Source: Guadua angustifolia
Lineage: Eukaryota > Streptophyta > Magnoliopsida > Poales > Poaceae
Assembly (NCBI GenBank): GCA_036346375.1
Contig: CM070514.1
Span: forward strand, 11,746,463 to 11,810,462
DNA: 64,000 bases
Reading direction: 5' to 3'
A program made the position numbers and the translations under genes. A model generated the notes under the pieces. It was not told where the DNA came from, did no database searches, and saw only the letters and a program-made list of their open reading frames with translations. This document shows, one piece after another, positions 22,950 to 35,319 of this stretch; within the stretch, counting starts at the first letter, position 1, and each line of letters starts with the position of its first letter.

Positions 22950-23270
22950 AGCTATTTCACATAAACATATTCATTCAGCTAGCTCATTCATCATCATAAC
23001 ATCATGCATCACCATAATCAACATTATTCATCATTAACTCAAATATAGCATTTAAACGCAACGCAATAATTACCCATACCTATTTTACTGTGTACTAGTG
23101 TCTCAAGTTTTAACTAAATTAACCAACCTATATCAGGTTTTAAAGGTATTATCAGATGGCAAAATTTTAAAGAATTTATATCTAAGCCATATTTCTAATT
23201 TCTCTAACTCAAATTTTTTGTTCACTCTAGCATAATTTACTAATTTCATATAACCACAGATATAACGCTC

Positions 23271-23282
23271 GCTTTGATACCA
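23271..23282 (-). other. primer-binding site
   Basis: On the minus strand this reads tggtatcaaagc, one base off the Met-tRNA complement, with the LTR beginning at 23285. Confidence 0.75.
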
Positions 23283-23284
23283 AT

Positions 23285-23910
23285 TGTAACACCACAGCAT
23301 GATCAGTGCTCAAGATATTATTAACATTGATAGATTTTATCACTTTTACCATGACTTGTAATTTGTGCAAACACCCTACAATTAACAAAACAATAATAAG
23401 GCTTGAAACCACATGCCCAAGCATGCCCAAGTTTTTGCACTTGGGTACGCCCAAATCACAAGCTTGTGGGGGCAATTTTTACCTTTTTGGCATCTACTAT
23501 GAATATGGATAAATAACCAACAACTAAACTTCTTATTTAAACATTAAATTGAACATGTCCACATGACTAAAGATGATATGAAAGTTCAACACTAAACTAA
23601 CTTATATTTCATTATTCCAAGAATGATTATTGATACTAAATAATTATGGGTCACGATGTGTCAAGTGAATTGTTAGTGCTACTCCCATTCCATGCATGTT
23701 GCCTTCAATGATCACCTAAGGGGTGAGTGCACCACTTAGCAAGTAAATAATAAAATAGTAAGCTATAACAATTCCATCAACATTAGCTCAGTCATATCAT
23801 TCTTCAAATTGCTCAAGGTAACTTTATCTTTCGTTAAAAGAATGCAAATTCTAGTGCACATCACTTTCTATTTCGTTTATACTAGTATAGCAGAGTGTCC
23901 ACCCATCGAT
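23285..23910 (-). mobile_element. gypsy 5' LTR, partial
   Basis: The LTR end (…ggtgttaca on the minus strand) abuts the primer-binding site. The block near 23700-23750 with 'ggggtgagtgcaccacttagcaag' resembles the 'cttgttgag…actcacc' block of the chromovirus LTR (44405-44435) in reverse. The LTR is cut at about 23910 by the Sirevirus fragment. Confidence 0.55.
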
Positions 23911-23916
23911 GAACCA

Positions 23917-25401
23917 CTCATCACTTTCTATGCTCTATAGCCACCCAGTTTGCGGATTCTTGACTTCCTCTCTTCATTCTGTATTTCTGGTTTTATTTGA
24001 GTTCATTTGGACCTTCTTTATGCTTAATTCTTCTAATAACTCAACTTAAACCAGATTTTTGCTTAAAACTGACTCACATGTTGAGAGTGAGTTTAAGAAT
24101 ATGTTTCATGCACGACATATAGACTTTATTTTCTATTTTATGGGGTTTGTCTATTATGCAAATGATTCATTCTTCATGCTATACACATGCTACATTATAT
24201 GAAGAAATTTACTAACTTAGATATATCCAAATTCATTTATCTTGCTAAGCTTGCAAAAGTTGAAAAATAAGCTTCAAAAGAAAAACTTGATGAAACATGT
24301 TGCGTTTACTTGCTAAGTTTCTTCTCTAGGTGTATTTTCTATGATTTGTGAAATTTTGGAGTTCTCTAGAATCCCTATAGCAACTTGGGTGAAACTTGTT
24401 TGATCCATACTTGAGTCCTTCATTTGCTTATCAATCAATGTACTAAAATAAAAATTAAGCAAAATTGACTCTATTTGTGCATATTAGACTCAACACCTCA
24501 CATTCAGAAGACAACTTCTCATTGCACTTGGGATGAACATGGAATGTGTTGTGTATGACGAAGATCATTCTCTTAAAAGTCCTTGAGATGATCGAATATG
24601 GCCAGACTCAATTGCTTTAAAAATACAAATAAAAAACATATGTGAGTAAAGAATGTAAATAATGTCAAACATTTACACCCCGCTATGTCTTTCAAAGCTA
24701 TAAAGAAAAATTTGCATCAAATAAAAAATAAGCTCGAAGGACCTTGTATGTACTTCTACATTCCCCAAAGTGTTGAGTAGGTTGAACTTCAGGTCCTCCA
24801 TTTGATTCTTTGAGAGGCTTTGCTTCTAGATTTGAAACTAATGCTAAGTGTTGCTCATGTCAAATATTCCTAAAAATGACATTTTCGAAACTAAGCTAGC
24901 AAGTAAAATTTCTTATTTGCACTTGGACAAGTTTTCGTTTAGTCTAATTTGAAATTGGCTAGCTTGGTATCATATCTTGACTTCATAGCTAATTGGATAA
25001 TCTTCAAAGCTCTTCTAGGTTGCATTTCATGCATACATATACAAAGGGGGAGAAAATGTTATCTTGATGCCTATATTGCCAACGGGGGGAGAAATCATAG
25101 AAAATGCATCATTAAAAAAATTAATGCATCTTGGTTCTTACGATCTTAGTAAATCTTTGCTAACTTTTGTGGATCATAAGGGTATTTGAAGTTCCTGTTA
25201 TTAGATTTTAGAGTCTTTGTGGAAACCTTGCTCTTTCTTGAGTTTAGCTCTAAAATTCTTTTCACCAACTTGGTTATGATATTACTTTCTCGTTTTAATC
25301 AAGTTAGGCTATGCATTCAAATTGCTTTCTTCTTTCTCTCTTCGAACTCAAAATTCAATGCTTTTTCGTGTGTTTGTCAATATACTCATCAAGGGAGAGA
25401 T
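23917..25401 (+). mobile_element. Sirevirus 3' internal region
   Basis: This matches, in reverse complement, the region 53834-54545 and 37620-38345 of the large minus-strand Sirevirus. It has two 'gggggagaaa'-type polypurine blocks near 25045-25100 and a final tract 'catcaagggagaga' before the LTR. No RNase H or other domain is retained. Confidence 0.75.
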
Positions 25402-26405
25402 TAAAAGACCATATGGAGGTATTGAAAGATCATGTGGAGGTCTACCATGTTTGTAATGAGTATTTGACTAAATTTGAGTTTGGTATACTCTAGTTTGAGT
25501 TTGATTTGAATTGGATTTTCAATTTGAAAAAATTTAAGCTTTGACTGCCTTTTCCGATGCTACCAGCCAAGGTAGCGTGGTACTACCGGCTGAGCGGTAG
25601 CACCGGACCCAAGAACAGTGTCTTAAATTACGTTTACGCATTTACATTATGTCTTAAATTCCACATTTAATTTCCGTATCTACTTTCTTGCAATTTACAT
25701 TTCCGCAATTTGGATTTGCCTCCCCTCCTTCTACATGCTTTTGCTTATTGTGCTGAGGTTGTTGATTGATGGATGAATATTTTCTTAGATCATATCCCAA
25801 TCATCTAGACAATTCAAGTGTTCTTCTTACAAGAAATCAATTTTTGCATTCTTGAATGAATGATTATGTAAATCATGTTTGTGAAAGTTTATACTTATGT
25901 TCTTGCTTTGTTGTGACATGTGGGAGGGTATCCAATATCATTTTGATCATCAAAATCCTGCTAGCTAGCCTTAGATTGAATTCTTGAGTTTTTGCACAAA
26001 CTTGGTGTGTTCTTCATTCCTAGATAAAAAGGTCAGAATTTTGACATCAATCCTTGTGATTGTAGATTGGAATAAGTTCTTGACATCCTAAGGATCATAT
26101 CTACCAAGTTTCGTGAGTTTTTATCTAGCTGATCAAAAGTTTCCTCAAAATTTGCTTTTGAGTCGTGCTGATTTTAGACAGCTCTTGCTTCTGTTCTTGA
26201 GCTTGATGCTACCGCCACTTGTGCAATGCTACCGACCTCCGGTGCTACCAGCCTTCCTGTGATAGCACCAACCAGACAAGGTAATTGGCTCATTTTGATT
26301 GGTTTTTCTGCAAGTCTTTCTTGAAGCTTTGTTTGGAGTATTTTGTGTGCAGGAAATTTTATTTTGTGACCATTCACCCCCTATGTTCGCCATCTCGATC
26401 CATCA
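25402..26405 (+). mobile_element. Sirevirus LTR
   Basis: The LTR follows the polypurine tract. Its expected tgaaagacc start is mutated to taaaagacc and followed by a ~20 bp tandem duplication. It ends gatccatca. It matches the LTR at 36018-37619 on the opposite strand in several blocks, including the 'ggtagcaccgg' motif near 25600 and the terminal 'tgaccattcaccccc' string. At about 1.0 kb it is shorter than the 1.6 kb relative, so it has internal deletions. Confidence 0.7.
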
Positions 26406-29400
26406 TGCTTGACATGTTTCTAATCACGCATTCTTGAGAGCATATTTGCACCGCACTTCTTATGAGTTGAGGTATGGGCGAAAGCCTAATGTCTCTCATT
26501 TTCGTGTGTTTGGTTGCAAGTGTTTCATTTTGAAGACTGGTAACCTGGATAACACTACAGGAATCTGATATATTTACGTCGGCCAAATATATTTCCGTCG
26601 GCCTAAAAAAACCGACGTAAATAAGGCATTATTTACGTCAGCCATGTTAAACCGACGTAAATACATGTATTTACGTCGGCTTGGCCGACGAAAATAGTGT
26701 CCCACCGAGCCGGGAAAAATTAAATTTTGGAAAGGCCTATTTACGCCGGCTGGCCGACGAATAGGCCACGTGGCGAAAGACGTCGGTCGGCTTGGCCGAC
26801 GAATAGCGTAGATATTTACGTCGGCCGCCCGACCGACGTTAATAGTGGCATATTTACGTCGGCAAAGCCAGCCGACGAATATCGAGAGCATATTCGTCGG
26901 CGGACCGCATCGACGTAAATATGTGGCATATTTCGTCGGGGTGCCGGCGTAAATGGGTCGACCTGGTGTACTGCTTTCCCCCACATTGTGCCCTAGCCCT
27001 AGCTACCGATCGATCCAATTAAGCCTCCGCGCTACCGATCTTCAGCCTCCACGCCGTCCGCGCCTGCGCCCTCCCGCCGCCGCCCCGCCACGCATGCGCC
27101 CTCCACGCCGTCACGCCGCTAGCCTCGCGCCGCCGAGATTTCGGGGATTCTTCGACCCCTTTGCTTCGCTTGGTCGAGAGGTGTTCGGCGGATTGCCTTG
27201 CTCGACTAATCGGTGTCCTTGCTCGATGGACGCAGGTTTTCGGTGCGGCACCGACGAAGATATCGCTCTCGCTGGCGTCGCCATACGGCCACGCTGACAT
27301 ACCGGTTCTACGACGCGACCGGAGGCACTCGTCTTGGTGGAGCAATAGCGTCTTCGGAGGAGCGCGCCACGACGAGCTCATCAAGAATCGAAGATGGCGA
27401 CACCGACTTTTAATTAAGGGTTTTTTTTAGTTGGATTTGTTGGTTGGGGTTTTCTTCTACTTCTTGCATTGCTGGGTTTTGTGGTTGTATTCTTAATTGG
27501 TGAGTAGCAGCTGTGTGAGAGGAGGATAATAGGCGGTAGAGTATGGGTTTAGAAGAATCTTGATGAACCTTTCGTTGTGTGCCTGCCGTGTTATTAATTT
27601 GTAGGGGTTCAGTGTTTTGGTTGTGTCTACCGCATTGTTAGTTCTGAAGTTTTTTGTCGATTGGTGGGTACTGGGTAAAATTCAGACTTTTGCATTCAGC
27701 TTAAATTACCTAGTATTGTAAAACATGGTGTGCTTCCCATAGTGACACTGTCGTGGAAAAATATATGCAGGAAGCAGCTGAAAGACCCTATGAGCATGGA
27801 CCAAGTATTGCAAACAATGTTACAAATATTGGACCAGTTCATGAGTCTTTGTGAAGATAACTCATGGATAAATTACCTTATACCTGATAATGCCAATCTT
27901 TATGCACGCTTGATGGTTGTGTCGATGAGCGGCTTTGATGAATCATCACTTCTAAAGGATGTTAGAAATCTTGACCACTAATGTCCTAAAACACGCATAG
28001 TAATCGTCAAGGTAATGTGATGTTATGTATTTTGTTCTTTGCGCTTTTAACAATACCGTAATTTGCACTACAATGTCATTGCTTTTTCTCAATCTTTCAT
28101 ATGGCATTATGGCGACCCATTATTTTCTTTCTTTCATCAATTATCCTTCTGAATAGTTTAAATCAAATACTTTGTAATCCATGTCATATGCCTTTTCATA
28201 TATAGGCAACTAGTTTATTAATTTGATCGTTTACTATAAAGAGGGGATTTGATTGAAACAATTTATGACAGTGGATTCATGAAACTAAAAGGGGTCAAGA
28301 GAAATTAATACAAGGAGGTGCTGCAGTACATTTTCTCTCTTAACATTTTCTTCTTCAGGCCTGTGCTCTGTATAACAACTGGTGGCCAATGTTAACAGGT
28401 TAGATATTTTGTTCACGTTGGCAAACCTTCTTCCTTTATGTGATAATTTTTTTTGGGGACATTATAAGTAATCAATGCTATTTTGTGCAGTTCTGATGTA
28501 TCTCATACAATTTGCTGGTTAAATAATATACGCATGAATGTTCACTCATACGGAGCTTACTAAATGTGCAGCTGACAATTATCATCGCTCTTGGTGGAAA
28601 AGACATGGGAGTTGTGCTTGATGGAGAGATTGCAATTGTATTCTTTAAGCGCGAAATTATGACTTGGTGCAAAATCCTATGAGAAAGTTTGTGCTTTCTA
28701 TTCCGAGAATCTTTGGGAAGAGTCATTGGCGATGTTCTTCCGATCTTGCGAAAGCCGAATATTCTCAATGACGAAGTTGGTTATTTGGCTTCCTGTGTAA
28801 AGTCACTTTCTCTGGAGAGTGGCTTGTTTTCGTCTAAAGAACAAGCTTTTCAGTCAGAGGTTGTTCTCAGAGGTTGTTCGGCTTGCTCATAGTGAAATGA
28901 AGCTTGTTCGCAATTGGGTGGTTCTTGGCGCCATTGAATGAGCTTGTCCTCAAAAGCTTGTTACGCCGGTAGTGGGCATCATTTTGAAGATACTCCACCA
29001 AGTTGATGTTTGTATGAACAATGAGTAGTATGGTTGAACTATGTCATATGTCATGTTTGCAAATTAAACATTCTATGTGTTGTATGTAAATTGAACTTTC
29101 TATGTGTTATGCAAATTGAACAATGAGTTTATATGAATGCATGGTTGAATGGCTTGATATTTTTGCAGTCCTGAATGATATGAATGGATTGATATTTTTG
29201 CTCTATTGAATTGATATTTTTGCTGTCCAAATCCAGTTGGCCAGGGCTGATATTTGGCTAGCTGGTCTCCAGTATTTACGTCGGCCAGGGCTGGCCGACG
29301 TAAATACCTTCCCGTATTTACGTCGGCCAACCTAGCCGACGTAAATACCTTCCCGTATTTACGTCGGTCAGTGGCCGACGAATATCTTCCAATATTTACG

Positions 29401-30086
29401 CCGCCACCGGCCGACGAATATGATGACGTGGCACTTATTTACGTCGGCCTACGGCCGACGTAAATAAGGGCCACGTCAGCTTTGCTTAAGCCGGACGTGG
29501 ACTACTATTCCTATTTACGTCGGCCTCTAGGCCGACGTAAATAAACCTTATTTACGTCGGCACCGACGTAAATACGACCTATTTACGTCGCTGGGTTTAC
29601 GTCGGCCTATTTACGTCGGCATGCCGACGTAAATAGCTATTTACGTCGGCTTCTGGCCGACCTGTAGTGTAAGTTTGACTCTCATTCTTCTAATGGTATT
29701 TTTCTGAGTTACTTGTCTTTCTCATGTAGCTATAGGGTCTGGAGTTGTGATGCGAATAGGATTATCGAGACCCGTGACATGACTTTTGATGAGGCTAGCC
29801 CAAGATCTAGACCTGATATTTCAGGCTCATCTTCCTCCTCCGAGAGCATTTTCATAGAGCATAAGGTTGATGGAGATGATGGTGTTCTATCTGATCCAGT
29901 CCCCTCTATGCCTGATATGCCACCTATTTCTATTTCTGCATCATAGAGAGACCAACCTTTACCTTCAGATTCTCCTTCAGCGAATGGCTCTATTCCTACC
30001 TCTTCTGTTCAAGAGGTAGAGGCTACTTCCGTTTCTGGTCCTTCCCGCCATATTTAGTGTTCTCGTCCACTTGATCAGATCATTGG
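26406..30086 (+). pseudogene. Sirevirus integrase C-terminal fragment, split by a CACTA element
   Basis: The parts 26406-26552 and 29670-30086 together match the minus-strand Sirevirus at 57080-56540. Shared strings include HLHRTSYELRYGRK, VFGCKCFILK and SYRVWSCDANRIIET; the sequence then runs into the acidic, serine-rich linker before RT. The CACTA element lies exactly between 'GNLD' and the next residues, with target taa. There is an in-frame stop near 29945 and the fragment ends near 30086 at another Sirevirus LTR. The LTR at 25402-26405 abuts it directly, with PBS, gag and protease missing. Confidence 0.75.
26553..29669. mobile_element. non-autonomous CACTA transposon, TSD taa
   Basis: The ends cactacagg and cctgtagtg are a perfect 9 bp inverted repeat, flanked by the 3 bp duplication taa (26550-26552 and 29670-29672). 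Both ends carry arrays of 'tatttacgtcggc' and its reverse complement (26570-26955 and 29270-29660), the subterminal repeats to which CACTA transposase normally binds. The 2.3 kb between has no transposase. It does have a GC-rich, first-exon-like part (26960-27420) and exon-like pieces near 27770-27980 and 28560-28890 that I cannot identify, perhaps captured host gene fragments. Confidence 0.9.
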
Positions 30087-30088
30087 TG

Positions 30089-31741
30089 TATGATCGATAT
30101 ATACTAAACTAGCAATCAGAGGGGGGGTGAATGATTGCGTAGAAGCTAAAATCAAATTTTTGATAATTTTTGAAACACCCCAATTCGGACTCAAATTGCC
30201 TAATTCGGATTTGACAAAAAAAATAGAATGATTCACATTCACTGAAATAGTAATTTCTGAAGATCCTACCATTAGATTGATGTGAAATTTTAACTGTAGA
30301 AACTAGATTCAATTTGGAAACTAACCCAATAAAAATCAACTCGATCGGATCTACGGATCTAGAGTTATAACCTTCGTAAGATGACTATAACAAATAATGA
30401 CGAAAATTGATCTAACCCTAATTACGAGATTAATCAAGATTTATGAGGAATTCACCAATCAAACTTTTCAGATCAATCATTTGATGCCCTAGACAAATTT
30501 TGAATGGATCAAATCAAAATTATTATAATGAAACAATAAATCAATCTGAAAATAAAACAGTCATGCAAACGAAGAGCGAAAACGAAAGAACGAGATTACC
30601 AACACATCGACTTGCAAATCGTGATTTTTATTGTTGAGATGTGTTCACAAGATGCTTCAGAACATCCTCAAAATAATCCGATGCGCCAGGAGCAGTCTGG
30701 CCACAAGAACTATAACTTCAAGTCACGATTAGCACGTTGCCTAACTACTTTTCCTTGCATGCATGTGCGGCCGTTGAGAAAACCAACCAGCGCTAGGAAG
30801 TAATTCAACGCCAGGAAGTAATTCAACATCAGGAAGTCCAGCACTAAAACTTCTAGTTGTAATGATGCATGCATGCATCGACCCTCCAGGCGCAATGCCT
30901 TTTTTTTACTTCCCAGCCGCTGGCCACAAGAGCAAGAAACAAAAGCTCTTTGGCTGCAAGGAACTCACACCGCTAGGGACCTCAAGGTGCGAAAGCACTT
31001 GCGTCTCTAAAGTCTCCAGCGCCACAATTGAGTTCCCCAGCCGCAAGGAGCAAAATTCTAGCTACAAAAGGACTTCTTATTTTTTTTTCGGATTTGGCTA
31101 CAATACACTAAAACAAAAGAGTACAAACCCTAATGCTCTGCTCATGATAAACAGGAGACACCTCTCTCTATTTATAATGAGCAATCCTAAAAGAGTTTGT
31201 ATACAACTCCACTTGGCCCAATATATGCATACAACCCAAAATTCACATATGAATACGTACGGCCCACCTGCCGCACTTACGTGACTAACCAGCCTTCATG
31301 TACAACATTCTCTAGCTCGAATGTCCCGCATAACATCCTCGACCACCAAGACCTCGATTCCTCCCTGAACCTAGTCTCGAACCTCAGTTCCTCGATGAAC
31401 CTAGTTCTGGTCCCGTCATCGACCACGTTCGCCCTCGAGCAACACCTTCACACGAATAAACAAGAAACGAATCCGAGCATAAGTCCGCGACTTGACTCAA
31501 AGTCAATCCATGCAACCACTCACACGAGCGAGTTGCATCAAGCAAAGCCATTATCAAAGTCAATCTATGCAACCACTCACACGAGCGCATTGCATCAAGC
31601 AAAATCATTATCATGCTATCACAAGCATATCAAATAATCATATGAAACAACACATGCATGAGCACCACACATGCCATGATCACAACCACTTTGCAATGTC
31701 AATTTCATTATTAAGCCAATTTTTCAGCACATGATTTCACA
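30089..31741 (-). mobile_element. Sirevirus LTR of a second family, minus orientation
   Basis: On the minus strand it starts tgtgaaatcatgtg right after the polypurine tract caaggggaga (31742-31753 on the plus strand). It ends near 30089-30091 after the 'attcacccccc' string typical of these LTRs. It has interrupted the integrase fragment after its 'QIIG' residues. Its sequence differs from the LTR at 36018-37619, so it is a different family. The exact left end is uncertain by a few bases. Confidence 0.65.
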
Positions 31742-31944
31742 ATCTCCCCTTGATGAAAACATTGGCAACACCATTTAGAACTAAACATTGGCATTCACCT
31801 CACAAGAAAAGTTTTAAGAAATTTTATTTTAAAATAAAAAAGCAAAGTGAAATCTCCCCCTAAAAAAAGAAATGTGTGTGTAAATATGCAATATATGTCC
31901 AAAATTCTCCCCCTTTGACAATGGATTCATTAAGAATATTTTCA
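31583..31944 (+). repeat. long inverted repeat, left arm
   Basis: This 362-base arm matches the reverse complement of 32003-32363 with roughly 14 differences. It contains the start of the minus-strand LTR and its polypurine/3' internal region. Confidence 0.88.
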
Positions 31945-32002
31945 AAAAGTGCTAAATATGAAAGTAAAAAAACTAAAAATAATGCTCAAAAAGTTGTAAA
32001 TA

Positions 32003-32363
32003 TGAAAATATTCTTTATGAATCCATTGTCAAAGGGGAGAATTTTGGACACATATTGCATATTTACACACACATTTCTTTTTTTAGGGGGAGATTTCACT
32101 TTGCCTTTTGAATTTAAAATAAAATTTCTTAAAACTTTTCTTGTGAGGTGAATACCAATGTTTAGTTCTAAATGGTGTTGCCAATGTTTTCATCAAGGGG
32201 AGATTGTGAAATCATGTGTTGAAAAATTGGCTTAATAATGAAATTGATATTACAAAGTGGTTGTGATCATGGCATGTGTGGTGCTCGTGCATGTGTTATT
32301 TCATATGATTATTTGATATGCTTATGATAGCATGATAATGGTTTTGCTTGATGCAATGCGCTC
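32003..32363 (-). repeat. long inverted repeat, right arm
   Basis: This is the partner of 31583-31944, separated by a 58-base AT-rich spacer. It is the same Sirevirus end in plus orientation: 3' internal region, polypurine tract 'catcaaggggaga', then the first ~160 bases of the LTR, which stops at 32363. Confidence 0.88.
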
Positions 32364-32365
32364 TA

Positions 32366-33047
32366 CAGATCTATTACCTTGATTCAAGCATTGCAATTTC
32401 TTACGTAAATCACGTTTGTATGAAGGAGGAACAAATCTACTGCACATAGCTCGCTTTAATCTATCCCATGTATTAGGTTGTAAGCCAGAATTTACTACTT
32501 CATTCCACCAAATGATAGCAAAATCTTTGAAATCACTAGTAGCTTGTCTGACTCTATGTACTTCAGGAACTAAATGGGAGTTAAATTTTTGCTCAACAGT
32601 TATTTCCCAATTTAAATAAGCTTCAGCATCATATGCACCCGAAAAAGATGGTATGGTAAATTTAACTTTAGAAAAAGGATCATCATTTCCATGACCATTG
32701 CGATGATTAAAATTATTACCTACAATACCTTGACGGTTGTTATTCAGGCGTTGTTGTTGTCGCACATCCTGTGCAGCGGCGCGAGCGGCAAAGGCATCGT
32801 GGTCCTCTCCATCCACATCATCTCCCACGATAGACTCTTCTTGATCTTCCACTCTGCGAGCTCCATTGGGAGGCGGCTGTCTCTCAAAATTTTCCAACCT
32901 AGTAAGAAGATTGGCGATGCTTCGCTCTATCCTCTCCAATCTTTAGTCATTATCTTGGCCGATCCTTGCGATGTTTGCATTGATGTCATTGAGCATGTTG
33001 TTAAACTCGTTCCGCATAACACACTCATCTTCCTCAACACCTGCCAT
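32366..33047 (-). pseudogene. Ty3/gypsy gag fragment
   Basis: A gag start at 33047 (MAGVEEDECV) runs 34 codons to an in-frame TAA at 32945-32943. The same frame then continues as a gypsy gag with FTIPSFSGAYDAEAYLNWE, FKDFAIIWWNE and RFVPPSYKRDLRKKLQ, typical of the retrotransposon gag family. Homology ends at about 32366, where the sequence switches to the Sirevirus LTR arm. Zinc knuckle, protease and pol are missing. The stop and the truncation make it non-functional. Confidence 0.85.
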
Positions 33048-34333
33048 TGTTAGTTGAAAGAAAGACAAAAGAAACAAAGACAACCAATGGTATAATCCCT
33101 ATCAACTACTTTGGCGGCAGAAGGTGGATTCACTCACTCTCAAGCGCCTTACCACACTCTTACAATTGTTCTTACCAACGCAATGGGAAGGTGCAACTGG
33201 TGTCTTGTTCGTGATACTGTGAGTAAAGTATGAGCGAGGCGATTGCAAGGTAGGACCTGAACTGATAAGAAGTATGCGGAGCTCGGAAGGCAATATCAGG
33301 TAGCAAAGGAATAAGCAATATCGAAAACAAAATAGCAAAGCTGAATAGATGTCCAAAGTACTTGTCACAATTGCTGGCCTAACCGTGTTCCTAGAACTAG
33401 TTCAACCAAGCTAGGGATATACTAAAGTACAAAGGACTCAAAGGATGCAAGCAATTCTAACTTTCTCCTTCTCTTTTCTTCTTTTCTTTCTCTCCTCTCT
33501 GTTTTTTTTGCCGATTTGGCTCTTTCTCTCCTCTTATTTTTTTTTAATTTTTTCACTTTTTTTCTAACACAAATATATACCTCTTAACTCAGAGGAGAAA
33601 CAAAAATCTCACAATTTGGAGCAACAGACGATAGTAAACAGATGCCCGAAAGAATTGACAAAACAGGACAACAAACTTTCGGGCATCGAAACTCGGTCTT
33701 AGAAGCTTTTTTTGAGGATCTAAAAATGCACAAGTCCTAAGACTTGTGAAATATTCAAGTGCGTGTTGTTGTCCCCTTTGAAACAAAAAAAAGTAGACCC
33801 AAATCGGAGTTCGTATGCAAAAGTTATGGTTGTTTTACTGAACACTGCGCAGATTGGGTCTATCTCAGCCTTCACTTCTTTCTTTCGGTTCCAGTTAGGG
33901 TTAAGCTATTGATAGGACTGCGTCTAGAGAATAAAAGCTAGCAGTGCAGGGAAATTGACACAAGGCGGCTCACGACCTATCTAGGGCTTGCGGTGCAGGA
34001 TATAGAACACAAGGTGGCTCGCAAGGGCAAACCGAGTAGGACTCGGTTTGGTGTCGGTTGTTGGCTGTGGTAGGATGAATTAGGGCAGCGGAAACAGTGT
34101 CAACTAGAGACTAGGTTCACGACTTCAACCAGCAACAAGACGATTACTATGGACACAAATTCAACAAAGCAAACTGAAAACGAAAATTGCAACGGCACAA
34201 GGGGTTATAGGACAATGGAACGATAATGAACAGATCATGAACAATTTTTTTGTAGGGCTAATTTTCTGGTCTCTAGGTAGATGGAACAGTGAATAAGGTG
34301 GGGAAAACTAGGGTTACCTATCGGTAAACCGTG
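33048..34333 (-). mobile_element. gypsy 5' leader
   Basis: The untranslated region between the primer-binding site and gag on the minus strand. It has a pyrimidine-rich stretch at 33450-33560 on the plus strand and no ORF with a recognisable domain. Confidence 0.55.
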
Positions 34334-34345
34334 GCTCTGATACCA
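34334..34345 (-). other. primer-binding site
   Basis: On the minus strand it is exactly tggtatcagagc, the complement of the initiator Met tRNA 3' end, two bases from the LTR end at 34348. Confidence 0.85.
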
Positions 34346-34347
34346 CT

Positions 34348-34950
34348 TGATGCGCACGGTGGCCCGATCTTCCGATAGGTGGAGGCAAGTCGATTGGTGG
34401 AGACTCGACGTTGACGATCCGGCTTCCGATCAGAACCGATCCGAACCCTGCAATCGCTACACCACGGCTCCGTTGGTTATCAACCACGCACAAACATGGT
34501 TGACCTCGCCAAGAAGGCTTATCCCTGCATGCGAATCGAGAACACAAGCAAGAACGTAGAAGAAGCAATCTGGAATTGCGAATTATATTAAGCACACAAG
34601 TTGGGGTTCCATAAATCGATGATCGGCGAAAACTGACAAAGTGTCTAGTTAAAATCTAAGCAAAACTCTTGGCCTAAAGCTGCGGCTACAGAATATATGA
34701 TAGGGAGGGGCGTGAGGGGGAAACCCTAGGGTTGTGTGCGGCTGGAGGGGGCGCACACCTCCTGGGCTTGGCCCTCACACTCTTACAAGGCCTAAAACAG
34801 TGATTTCATGCATTGTTTTGATGATGTCGGTTGACTCATGATGAATCTAGAGCTGGGACTAGATCCATTGGAAAGATCTCGTCGTTATCTTTCTAACAAG
34901 CACAAAAACTCCTCCATTGGACTTCGTATGAGAAAGTTATGCCCGTTTTA
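34348..34950 (-). mobile_element. gypsy LTR, minus orientation
   Basis: The LTR ends ...cgcatca (minus strand) at 34348. Its other limit is not precise; it lies between 34800 and 34950, after the pol end at 34950-35229. Because pol sequence lies on one side and leader/gag on the other, a single LTR is shared by two element parts. Confidence 0.5.
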
Positions 34951-35229
34951 GTGAAGTGTTGTCCGCTGACTCCGAACTGAACTCCGAATTGTGGATGACT
35001 TGGACTCCGGATTGATTTGGCATTCTTCTCCCGTGTTCCTAAGCAGTAAAATATCACAAATATTTAGTAGCATCCCATCCTCAATAATATTATTATGATG
35101 AATAGCGAGAAACGAGCTCACCTCATGATTTAATTGATGTGCACAAGCTCTTGTCATAGGACCATGATGTATGCGTGTATCCAAAGGAGTGATGTCCTCA
35201 TCAATATATGCATAAACATGAAGTTGCAA
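34948..35229 (-). pseudogene. gypsy integrase C-terminal tail fragment
   Basis: The minus-strand frame contains GPMTRACAHQLNHEVSSFL, close to the tail found after the integrase in a group of grass gypsy elements (GP-x-TRARAHQLN form). This is the very end of pol. Everything upstream is missing and is replaced by unrelated sequence and the LINE. Confidence 0.65.
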
Positions 35230-35319
35230 AGACCTTGTAACATAAACATGGCTTCAAATAACATATGTGTATGAAATACAATGCTCATTACTTTTTCATT
35301 GTTTTCTATTTTTTTTAAG

